The position numbers and the translations under genes were made by a program. Shown here piece after piece: positions 7,617 through 15,200 of a stretch of 28,769 bases of DNA. Location of the stretch: contig JBLHKS010000079.1 of assembly GCA_047620505.1 (NCBI GenBank), positions 1-28,769 on the forward strand, given 5' to 3'. The DNA is from JBLHKS01 sp047620505 (GTDB lineage Bacteria; Verrucomicrobiota; Verrucomicrobiia; Verrucomicrobiales; DEV007). Position 1 is the first letter of the stretch, and each line of letters starts with the position of its first letter. The notes under the pieces are model-generated. The model made no database searches. It was not told the DNA's origin and saw only the letters and a program-made list of their open reading frames with translations.

Positions 7617-9986
7617 ATGATGTCCGTCATGAGCGACGCGACGAGAACCGGCCCCTACCGCATCTTCATTTCTCGCGTCTCCCGTGAGTTCGACGCCCTT
7701 TCCATCGCCCTCGCCTCGGATCTGCGCAAAAAGGGCCTCGCCGGCAAAATCCAGATCGACTTCCGCCAGGAAGCGGACACCGAGACCACCCTCGACCTTC
7801 TCGAAAAGCACGTCCGCGAAAGCGACGCCGTCATCGCGCTGGTCGGCGAGCAATCCGGCTCCTTCCCGTCCGAATCAGCAGCTGCTAAGTGGCGGAGCCT
7901 CATCCCGGATGGCGCCGACCCGACCCCGAGCTACTCCCAGTGGGAAATCCACTTCGCCCGCGCCTACCGCAAGCGCCTCTCCTTTTACTTCAGCTCCGGC
8001 TACGCTCCCGAAAAATCTCCCGCCCCCAAAAACGTCCCCGCTTCTCAAGAAGCCTGGCGCCACTGGCTCACCCAGGACCTCGCCATCAACCGCGACTCCT
8101 TTTCGACCGAGAACCACCTCTGCCGACTCGTCCTCGGCGAATCCTGGCCCGAATTCCCCCGCATCCAGCCGCGCAACCTTCCCTTCGATCCCCTTGGCGA
8201 TCTCTTCATTGGGCGAGACAACTTCGTCGCCTACCTCCGCGACGAGTTCAAAGACGCCCTCGCCAATTCCCAGCGCCCGCCGCGACACATCATCTGGGGA
8301 CTTGGCGGCGTTGGCAAAACCCGTCTGGCGATCGAATACGCCTGGAAACACGCCGAAGACTACTCCGCTCTCCTCTTCCTCTCCGGTCGCGACGCGACGC
8401 AGCTGGAGCAGAACATCGCCAACCTCACTGGCGTCCTCGGGCTCGCCGAAACCGCTGGCAAGACCACGCCGGAGAACTTCCGCGCCGCTCTCGAGTGGCT
8501 CCGCGCCAATCCCGGTTGGCTCATGATTATCGACAACGTCGACGACACCGCAGCCGTCGATCACGTCCAGCAGCTGCTGCCGGAGTTCGGCGAAGGCCAC
8601 GTCATCGTCACCGCTCGGCTCGGCGCGTGGAAACCCGGCGTCAAACCGCTCGAACTCAGCGTTCTCTCGGCCAAAGCCGCGTCGCAGTATCTCCTCGCCG
8701 CGACTGACGGAGCCCGGATGTCCACATCCGGCACCACGGACGAGGACGTCCATGCTCCGGCCCTCGCCGCCGATCTCGCTCACCTAGCCCTCGCCCTCGA
8801 AACCGCCGCCGCCTACATCCGCCAACGTCACCTCAGCTTCGAGGACTACCGCGCCCTCCTCGCCGAACAACCGCTCACCGCGCTCGATTTCCTCGACCCC
8901 AACGCCACGCATTACGAAAAATCCGTCGCCCGCACCTGGCTCATCTCCTTCGACCGCCTCACCGAGCCCGCCCGGCAGCTGCTGGCCGAGCTCGCCTGGT
9001 TCGCGCCCGATCCGATCCCGCGTTTCCTGCTCGATCACGATCCCGACACCGGCGAGGAATGCGATCCCGGCCCCGCGCTCGATCAACTGCGTGAACTGGA
9101 GCAATGGGCCTTCATCCACTGGGATCCCGGGTATGGCGCCTTTCATCTCCACCGTCTCGTCCAGCAGGTGAGCCGGGAAGCGGCAAACCTTTTCGCAGCG
9201 CCTCAGCCCTGTCATCCCGAGCCTGCCGAGCGACCTCGCGGAGCGGCTGACGATCCCGGCACTGTCCGAACCTCACCTTCGTCATCTCACGCTTTCCCGG
9301 TCGCGGATGCGCCTGGCGCGCAAGAGGCTCAAAGTCATGCGGGAGGTCCCTCGGCTTCGCTCGGGATGACAGAGCACGGGGAGCCAGGGAAACTTTCTTC
9401 CTCTCATCCCACGCCTCCCGAAGCCGCCGAATCGCCCGAAACCTCTCCCTATCCCTCCTCCCTCCTCGCCGCCCTCCGCTGGCTCAACGCCGCCATGCCG
9501 CAGGCACCGGAGGACGTCCGCACCTGGCCCGTGGTCGAGCCCCTCGCCCCGCACGCCCTCTCCGCGGTGAGCGCGATGGAAGCGAATGTAGCGGAATTCG
9601 CCAGAATTTCGACGGACGATCCCGAGGCGGCGTCGAACCCCCGGAATTCTGGCGAATTCCGCTACGAAAGAGACTCCGGCGCCGCGCTGACCCGTTTGCT
9701 TGCATGCTTGGGCGTTTTCCGCTACACTCGAGCCCAATACGCCGCCGCCGAGTCGCTCTACCGCCGCACTCTCGCGATCACCGAAGCCTCCTTCGGGCCC
9801 GATCATCCCAAGGTCGCCACTGATCTCAACAACCTCGCTTTGCTGCTGAAGGACACTAACCGTCTGTCCGAAGCTAAAGAGCCGATGCGGCGCGCGCTGG
9901 AGATTTTCACGGCCAGTCTCGGGCCGGATCATCCGAATACGCTGACCGTGGCTGGAAACCTTCAGCGGCTGCTGGATGAGATGTGA
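7617..9986 (+). CDS. DUF4062/TIR-like + NB-ARC (STAND) NTPase + TPR protein
   Basis: The 789-residue product begins with a DUF4062/TIR-like module (residues about 13-125). It has YRIFISRVSREFDAL, the segment LDLLEKHVRESDAVIALVGE and then SQWEIHFARAYRKRLSFYF. An NB-ARC-type NTPase follows: Walker A GLGGVGKT (228-235), Walker B LMIIDNVDD (302-310) and a VTARLG sensor-like strand near 331. A helical region runs to about residue 530. The C-terminus (about 700-785) has two kinesin-light-chain-type TPR units, each with FGPDHP or LGPDHP. STAND proteins with such effector domains act in signalling and often in antiphage defence; that role here is inferred. The linker between NTPase and TPRs contains two in-frame palindromic repeats (codons about 532-585 and 658-683). 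Codon use is strongly C-ending (CTC, GCC, GAC, CGC), unlike the flanking genes, which suggests transfer. The start could equally be Met2 or Met5; no ribosome binding site decides it. Confidence 0.85.
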   Translation: MMSVMSDATRTGPYRIFISRVSREFDALSIALASDLRKKGLAGKIQIDFRQEADTETTLDLLEKHVRESDAVIALVGEQSGSFPSESAAAKWRSLIPDGADPTPSYSQWEIHFARAYRKRLSFYFSSGYAPEKSPAPKNVPASQEAWRHWLTQDLAINRDSFSTENHLCRLVLGESWPEFPRIQPRNLPFDPLGDLFIGRDNFVAYLRDEFKDALANSQRPPRHIIWGLGGVGKTRLAIEYAWKHAEDYSALLFLSGRDATQLEQNIANLTGVLGLAETAGKTTPENFRAALEWLRANPGWLMIIDNVDDTAAVDHVQQLLPEFGEGHVIVTARLGAWKPGVKPLELSVLSAKAASQYLLAATDGARMSTSGTTDEDVHAPALAADLAHLALALETAAAYIRQRHLSFEDYRALLAEQPLTALDFLDPNATHYEKSVARTWLISFDRLTEPARQLLAELAWFAPDPIPRFLLDHDPDTGEECDPGPALDQLRELEQWAFIHWDPGYGAFHLHRLVQQVSREAANLFAAPQPCHPEPAERPRGAADDPGTVRTSPSSSHAFPVADAPGAQEAQSHAGGPSASLGMTEHGEPGKLSSSHPTPPEAAESPETSPYPSSLLAALRWLNAAMPQAPEDVRTWPVVEPLAPHALSAVSAMEANVAEFARISTDDPEAASNPRNSGEFRYERDSGAALTRLLACLGVFRYTRAQYAAAESLYRRTLAITEASFGPDHPKVATDLNNLALLLKDTNRLSEAKEPMRRALEIFTASLGPDHPNTLTVAGNLQRLLDEM
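9211..9370. repeat. Long palindromic repeat inside the STAND gene (CHPE.../...SLGMT type)
   Basis: The ends are a perfect 12-bp inverted repeat, GTCATCCCGAGC (9211-9222) and GCTCGGGATGAC (9359-9370). Pairing continues inward with mismatches through GCCGAG-GACCTC. Translated it gives CHPEPAERPR on the plus strand and CHPERSRGTSRMT on the minus strand, the signature of a dispersed intergenic palindrome that gene callers often translate. Here it lies in frame in the linker of the STAND protein. Confidence 0.8.
9588..9665. repeat. GTAG-headed inverted REP pair (BIME-like) inside the STAND gene
   Basis: The arms 9588-9608 and 9645-9665 are perfect 21-bp inverted copies beginning GTAG and ending CTAC. 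Inner TTCGACG (9608-9614) and CGTCGAA (9631-9637) also pair. Each arm holds its own small hairpin (GGAATTC-GCCA-GAATT...) behind the GTAG tetranucleotide, the layout of REP units mobilised by RAYT transposases. The 78-bp unit is exactly 26 codons, so it keeps the reading frame open. Confidence 0.8.
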
Positions 9987-10016
9987 AATCCGAAGCCCGA
10001 AATCTGAAATCCGAAG
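9984..10016. repeat. Short direct repeat at the STAND gene stop
   Basis: TGAAATCCGAAG occurs at 9984-9995 and again at 10005-10016, with the partial copy CCGAAATC between them. The first copy supplies the TGA stop of the STAND gene. It looks like a low-complexity dispersed repeat. Confidence 0.6.
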
Positions 10017-10441
10017 AGGGGTCCGCCTGATTCCAAGAGTTCACCGGCCATTTTTAAGGAGTCGATACGAATCTTCTGGAGATCTTCAGATGAAATCAGA
10101 AACGCTTTAAGCGTGCAGAATAAGACTTCTGAAATCTTTAGTTGAGCTCTTAATCTTCGTAGAAAAGTTTTCGGGCTCCTTAAAAGCACTTTTGTCATTA
10201 TCAGATACACTTTTGAGATAATGAGAAAGATTTAAGGCATTATCAGAAGGCCTTAGCGCATCCTTGAATTGCGTATTCCAAGAGTTTTGTTCATGGTCAA
10301 ATTGGATTTCAGATCATGGTAATGATTGAGTCTACGAAATTACAAAATGTTTCATTAGGCGTGCATTCCAGCGATCAATTCTCCTACGAAGGAAGTAATT
10401 ATCCCAGTCGAGGCGGTTTAGTCTGCATGATTCAGGATCAA
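10017..10441. other. AT-rich non-coding stretch with nested repeats
   Basis: No convincing gene is seen. The composition is clearly more AT-rich than the flanks. ATTCCAAGAGTT is repeated directly at 10030-10041 and 10275-10286. TTTTAAGGAG (10052-10061) and CTCCTTAAAA (10176-10185) are perfect inverted copies. CATTATC (10196-10202) pairs with GATAATG (10217-10223), and CATTATCAGA recurs at 10238-10247. It could be a small decayed mobile element or a structured RNA; neither is shown. Confidence 0.5.
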
Positions 10442-10577
10442 GTAGCATGGGTTGGTTTTGCGAGCCGGAAGCGAAGCGAACGGGCTCGCGAAATAACCCG
10501 TGGTCGGGGAAAACGGCGCCGCTCACGGGTTATCGTTCGAGGTCACTGCGTGCCCTTGAACGATCAACCCATGTTAC
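10442..10577. repeat. 136-bp palindromic unit with cloverleaf-like (four-way) folding
   Basis: An outer stem pairs 10442-10454 with 10565-10577 (13 bp, one mismatch; core CATGGGTTG/CAACCCATG). Inside it are three hairpins. GCGAGCC (10460-10466) pairs with GGCTCGC (10483-10489). ATAACCCGTG (10493-10502) pairs with CACGGGTTAT (10524-10533). 10534-10546 pairs with 10550-10562 (13 bp with one wobble and one mismatch, TGC loop). The left end begins GTAG, as in the two BIME-like elements nearby. A short ORF across it appears spurious. Confidence 0.75.
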
Positions 10578-10624
10578 AAAATCTCCCGTTCATGAATAAT
10601 GCGGCCATTTGGCGTATTTGGACT

Positions 10625-10660
10625 GCGGTGGCAAGCCTGCTTTGCGGGCGCTGACACCGC
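10625..10660. repeat. Small REP-like hairpin
   Basis: GCGGTG (10625-10630) pairs with CACCGC (10655-10660). An inner GCAA/TTGC stem (10631-10634 with 10642-10645) surrounds GCCTGCT. It lies directly upstream of the interrupted small ORF, among the other palindromes. Confidence 0.5.
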
Positions 10661-10680
10661 TTTCGAATCGCTCGAGTTGG

Positions 10681-11110
10681 ATGCTGAAAGCCATCAACGC
10701 GACGGACGTAGAACCGGATCTCCGTATCCGGCGGGGTGCCAGGCCGCGTTTCATCTGGCCGGTCATTCGAAATCGCGGCTTCGGGCCGCGCTCGGATTCG
10801 GAGATCCGGTTCTACGGAGATCGCGGCGTTGTTCGGGAAATTCATCACGGCGTTGGGCGGTGCGGACGGTTTTGATACCGGGGCACCGGTGGAGATCAGC
10901 CTGGCGACGTTGGGAGGTTTGAAGCAGCAGCTGCTGGATTTGAATACGAATCTGAGTGATCGCGATGCGAAGCTGACGACGGCGCGTCAGAAGCGGAAGG
11001 TAGGGTATGAGGGGTTGCGTCAGAAGTTCCAGGCGGTGAAGAATTCTGTGAAGGGGCAATACGGGCTGAAAGGCGCTGAGTGGGAGTCGGTGAGAGGGAT
11101 TCGGTGGTAG
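10681..11110 (+). pseudogene. Small conserved-looking ORF split by a REP/BIME element
   Basis: An ATG at 10681 gives MLKAINATD up to base 10707. The palindromic element 10708-10815 follows. From 10817 a frame opens as EIAALFGKFITALGG and continues to a stop at 11108-11110, ending GAEWESVRGIRW. The two pieces are in different frames by one base. Removing 109 bp (10708-10816) joins them into a smooth 106-residue protein. The protein is mostly helical with a charged middle (NLSDRDAKLTTARQKRK) and a C-terminal QYG...EWESVRG motif that I recall from small hypothetical proteins. If unsplit it would be a soluble protein of unknown function. The longer open frame from 10736 starts inside the repeat and is probably not the native start. 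Translation from a TTG at 10829 cannot be excluded. Confidence 0.6.
10708..10815. repeat. GTAG-headed inverted REP pair (BIME-like)
   Basis: The arms 10708-10730 and 10793-10815 are 23-bp inverted copies with one mismatch, beginning GTAG and ending CTAC. Each arm contains its own CCGGAT/ATCCGG hairpin behind the GTAG head. The spacer is 62 bp. This is the same architecture as the 9588-9665 element but with a different stem sequence. It interrupts the small ORF at 10681-11110. Confidence 0.85.
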
Positions 11111-11355
11111 GGGCGTGCCTTCGGCGTTCTTGGTTTTTGGTTCCTGGTTCTTGGTTTTTCAGGGCGGGATGCGCTGTGGCGGCGCTATCGGAATCAATTG
11201 AAGTTGCTCCATTTTTCCACTTGCCAACGTAGGAGCCCCCCCTATGATCGGACCCGATTTTGGCGGCGTTAGCGTCCTTTATCTGGCGCAACTCGTATCC
11301 TCAAAAGGGATCGCGAAATCAGGCAATCACACTCACGAAAAATATTTAGATAATC
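11111..11355. other. Non-coding stretch with short T/G-rich repeats
   Basis: No gene is supported. TTCTTGGTTTTTGG and a near copy TTCTTGGTTTTTCAG lie close together at about 11128-11160, a low-complexity pattern. GCTCC and GGAGC further on can pair over about 20 bases. A TAGATAAT sequence near 11347-11354 could be a -10 box for the respiratory operon, but no good -35 box is seen. Confidence 0.4.
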
Positions 11356-11377
11356 GCTTGTGAAAAATTTCACAAGC
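11356..11377. promoter_or_regulatory. Perfect palindrome upstream of actA, candidate operator
   Basis: GCTTGTGAAA (11356-11365) and TTTCACAAGC (11368-11377) are perfect 10-bp inverted repeats separated by two A residues, ending 19 bp before the actA ATG. The site directly follows a TAGATAAT sequence that could serve as a -10 box. It may be the binding site of a dimeric regulator controlling the whole respiratory operon. The regulator is not encoded in the window. Confidence 0.45.
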
Positions 11378-11396
11378 AGCTATACCTCGCCAACTC

Positions 11397-12164
11397 ATGG
11401 GCAATTTCTTCCCACGCTGGACTAACATTCTTCCGATAAAACTGGTGATCGCCGCCATGTTTGTGGGCGCGGGTGCGGTCTTGGCGGTGTCCTACTACTG
11501 GACGCCGAAGCAGGGTCGCCAGGGTTACATGCCGGAGCAGCCGATCCCATTCGATCACAGTCTGCACGCAGGTCAGCTCGGTATGGATTGTCGCTACTGC
11601 CATACTTACGTTGAGCAGTCGACTCACTCAAATATTCCAACGGCGCAGACCTGCATGAATTGCCATCAGAGCGTCAAAACCGAGAGCGAAAAGCTCGCGC
11701 CGCTCAGAGAAGCTGTCGAAACGGGAGAGCCGATCAAGTGGGTCGAGGTTCATCACGTTCCGGACTACGCCTATTTTAATCATCAGGTTCACGTGAACCG
11801 AGGGGTCAGCTGCCACAGCTGTCATGGCAAGGTGAATGAAATGCCGGTCGTTTATCATCATGAGACGCAGAGCATGAGCTGGTGTCTCGATTGTCATCGC
11901 GCACCGGAAAACAAGCTGCGACCGCTCAATGAGGTCACGAATCTTGATTGGGTTCCGGGCGACACGGATCGTGAAGGGTTTTATGAAAGCCTCATCGGTC
12001 ACGGCGGCATGACTTTGGAGGATTGGCACAATTTCGCCGAGGCAGAGGGCGCGAAAAAAGGTTTTACGCCCGAAGGGGCGCTTACCCAGAAAGAAATCGG
12101 AACCCTTCTCAAGGAAGCTTGGGGTGTTAACCCGCCCGAAAGCTGCGCCGCCTGTCACCGCTGA
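11397..12164 (+). CDS. actA: Alternative complex III subunit A, pentaheme cytochrome c
   Basis: The 255-residue protein has one N-terminal membrane helix (about 13-35) and five CxxCH heme c motifs at C65, C86, C139, C163 and C250 (CRYCH, CMNCH, CHSCH, CLDCH, CAACH). This is the pentaheme pattern of ActA. In alternative complex III it passes electrons from the ActB iron-sulfur clusters toward ActE and the cytochrome c/oxidase side, facing the periplasm. It is the first gene of the operon. The ATG is chosen because it immediately precedes the anchor helix, although no Shine-Dalgarno sequence is seen. It follows a perfect palindrome that may be an operator. The length is usual for the family. 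Confidence 0.96.
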   Translation: MGNFFPRWTNILPIKLVIAAMFVGAGAVLAVSYYWTPKQGRQGYMPEQPIPFDHSLHAGQLGMDCRYCHTYVEQSTHSNIPTAQTCMNCHQSVKTESEKLAPLREAVETGEPIKWVEVHHVPDYAYFNHQVHVNRGVSCHSCHGKVNEMPVVYHHETQSMSWCLDCHRAPENKLRPLNEVTNLDWVPGDTDREGFYESLIGHGGMTLEDWHNFAEAEGAKKGFTPEGALTQKEIGTLLKEAWGVNPPESCAACHR

Positions 12165-12218
12165 TCGGTTCAGGAATTTTAACGCAGACAGGCAATATAA
12201 ATCGGATTTTCTCGTTTC

Positions 12219-15200
12219 ATGAAACGCAAGTGGCACCACCCAGAAGCTGAAGCAGTCGCAACGACTGGGGATCGCGTGTACTGGCGCAGCAACGACGAGC
12301 TGGAGGACACTCCGGAGTTTCGCGGTTGGCTCGAGCGCGAATTTCCGCGCGGCGCTGGCGAGGTTCTCGGTGAAGAGGCGGATGAGACTTCTCGTCGTGG
12401 CTTCATGAAATACATGGGCGCGTCCACGGCGCTCGCGGGTCTCGGGATGGCAGGTTGCCGTCGGCCTGAGCTTTATCTCGTTCCTTTTAATGAGCATGTT
12501 GAGTGGGCGATTCCGGGCAAAGCTCTTTATTATGCGACGGCGATGCCGCAGGCGAATGGCTGTGTGCCGCTCGTAGTGACGACTTTTGAGGGTCGGCCGA
12601 CGAAGGTTGATGGCAATCGGCTGCATCCGGAATGCTCCGGCGGTTCGGATGCATTGACGCAGGCTTCGGTGTTGGATCTCTACGATCCGGATCGCTCGAA
12701 GAAGTATCTTCATAAAGGGAGTTCGGTTACGGCGGAGGCTCTGGAAGATGGGTTTCTGACGGGTTTCCGCGCAGGTGACGGCGAAAAGGCTGCGCTGCTT
12801 CTCGGTTCAAGCACTTCCCCGACGCGTGATCGTTTGGTTGCGAAGTTGCAGGAGAAATATCCGAAGCTTCAGATTTTTGAATACGAGGCGCTCCAATCTG
12901 TGGCGAAGCGCAAGGCGGAAGATCTGCTCTGGGGGTCGGGAATTTCTGCGGTCCCTCGCTTTGATCGCGCGGAAAAGATTTTGACGCTCGATTGCGATTT
13001 CCTTGGTGTCGATCAAGAGGGGGCTGACCCAGCTTCTCAGTGGAAGAAGGGGCGTGATCCAGAGGAGGATATGAGCCGTCTTTACACGGTTGAGCCTTCG
13101 TTCACGCTGACTGGCGGCGTTGCTGATCATCGGTTTCGCACGCCGGCAAGTCAGGTGCTGAAGGTCGCGGCGTTGCTCGGTGAGCGGATCGGCGAACTTA
13201 CTGGAGATGCTGTTCTCAAATCAGCAGCTGCTCGGTTGGTCGCGAAGTTCGAGCCGGCGATTTTCAATCAAGAATGGATCGAAGAGGCCGCTGCGGATGT
13301 GGCGGCATCGAAGGGCAAGGGACTGATTGTTGTCGGGCCTCGTCAGCCGGTGGCGGTGCATCTTCTTGCCGGGCTGATGAACAAGGCCTTGGGTAACGTC
13401 GCTGCCGGTGGGCCGATCGAGTTATTCAATCACGGTCGTTCCGCGCAGCCAGGGATCGTTGAGTTGGCTGAAGCCATTAAGGCGGGCCAAGTCGGGACTC
13501 TGATTTCGCTCACGGCTGCGGATCCGATTTATGATGCGCCAGCCGATCTAAATTTCGCCGAATTGCTGGCACAGCTCGAATATTCCGTTCATTGGGGAAC
13601 TCGAGTTAGTCAGACGGCTCGCGCCTGCGATTGGCATGTGCCTGGCGCTCATTATCTGGAGAGCTGGGGCGATGCGCGCTCGGCAACCGGAACGCTTTCG
13701 GTCATTCAGCCGATGATTCTCCCTCTCTATGGTGGGGTTTCAGAGCTCGATTTACTGGTTTCGCTTCTAGAGGCACCAGTCGCCGAGGCGGAAGCTTCGC
13801 CGGCCATGGTTGCGGTTCGCGAGACATTCGATGGGCTTGCGAGTGGCGATATTGATAAGGCGTGGAACCTGACGTTGCGCGACGGATTTCACGCAGTGCA
13901 ATACGAAGGTGCTGGTGCTGTTGGCGGTGCGGATCTGGCTTCAGAACTGGGTTCCGCAGAGGTTCTGGATCACCCGCATCCCGATGCTTACGAGGTTAAT
14001 CTTGTTCCGAGTGCTCAGCTCTGGGATGGTCGTTTCGTGAATAACAGCTGGTTGCAGGAAGTTCCTGACCCGATGACGAAGTTGACTTGGGACAACGCCG
14101 CTGTTGTCAGTATTGCGACCGCCGAGAAGCTCAAGGAAGCCGGCAAAATCGAGATCAATCGCGATGGCGAGCAAATCACGCTCAACGTTGATGGTCGCGA
14201 GTTGGTGGTTCCGATTTTCCGGATGCCTGGCCAGGCTGACTACACGATTCAGCTGGCTCTTGGCTATGGTCAGGAAGATGCCGGGCGCGTCGGTTCGGAT
14301 ACGGGCTTCAACGCTTATCCGCTTCGCAGTTCGGCTCAGCCTTACATTTTGACGGGAGCCAAGCTTGGTGAGGCGAAAGGTCATTACGAATTGGCTCCCA
14401 CGGCGATTCATTGGAGCATGGATGGGCGCGCGATCGTGCGCGAAGGCACGAAAGAGCGTTACGACGATCCGAAGACCCGCGATTTTGCGAAGAAGGAGGG
14501 AATGGATGCGCACATCCCGCCGGACAATTCACTCTATAAGGGGCCGGACTATTTTAAGTCGAACGACGAACAGCCTACCGGGCCGCTCCAGGGTGGCTTT
14601 AAGGTTGATGAAAATCACCAGTGGGCGATGTCGATCGACCTGAACACCTGCATCGGCTGCAATGCCTGCACGATTGCTTGTCAGGCGGAGAACAACATTC
14701 CGGTTGTCGGTAAAGATCAGGTCATCAGCGGTCGGGAGATGCACTGGATCCGGATGGATCGCTATTTCTCCAGTTCTGCCGAATACGGAACGATCGGTGG
14801 TCAGCGCACGTTCATTCCGGAAGGCCGCGGTCGTCCGGTCATGAACGATGACGAGATCGAGATGATGATGCAGCCGGTGGCTTGCGTTCAGTGCGAGGCG
14901 GCTCCATGCGAAACTGTCTGCCCGGTCAACGCTACGGTTCACACCGATGACGGTCTCAACGCGATGACCTACAATCGCTGCATCGGCACGCGGTATTGCG
15001 CTAACAACTGCCCCTACAAGGCTCGGCGCTTCAATTACTTCGATTACAACAAGCGGAAGATCGAGGATTTCTATCTCGGGCCGCTCGCTGGAGCCGATGG
15101 CCTCGGGACTACGAGTCTTAAGCTTCAGAAGAATCCAAATGTGACCGTCCGGATGCGGGGTGTGATCGAGAAATGCACCTACTGTGTTCAGCGGATCGTT

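Noticed and set aside
7875..8783. Minus-strand open frame (about 302 codons) opposite the STAND gene
   Set aside because: The plus strand carries clear Walker A and B motifs in the same bases; the reverse frame has low-complexity Gly/Glu/Val content.
10442..10577. Cloverleaf unit as a tRNA or tmRNA
   Set aside because: Stem lengths and order do not match tRNA, there is no anticodon arm or CCA end, and a GTTCGAGG sequence in the third arm is not in a T-loop setting.
10442..10577. Cloverleaf unit as an integron attC site
   Set aside because: The outer arms run GGGTTG...CAACCC rather than the required RYYYAAC...GTTRRRY, and no integron integrase or cassette is present.
10316..10654. 112-codon plus-strand ORF over the cloverleaf unit
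   Set aside because: Most of it is made of the palindromic repeats; composition is Arg/Ser-rich and no protein-like pattern is present.
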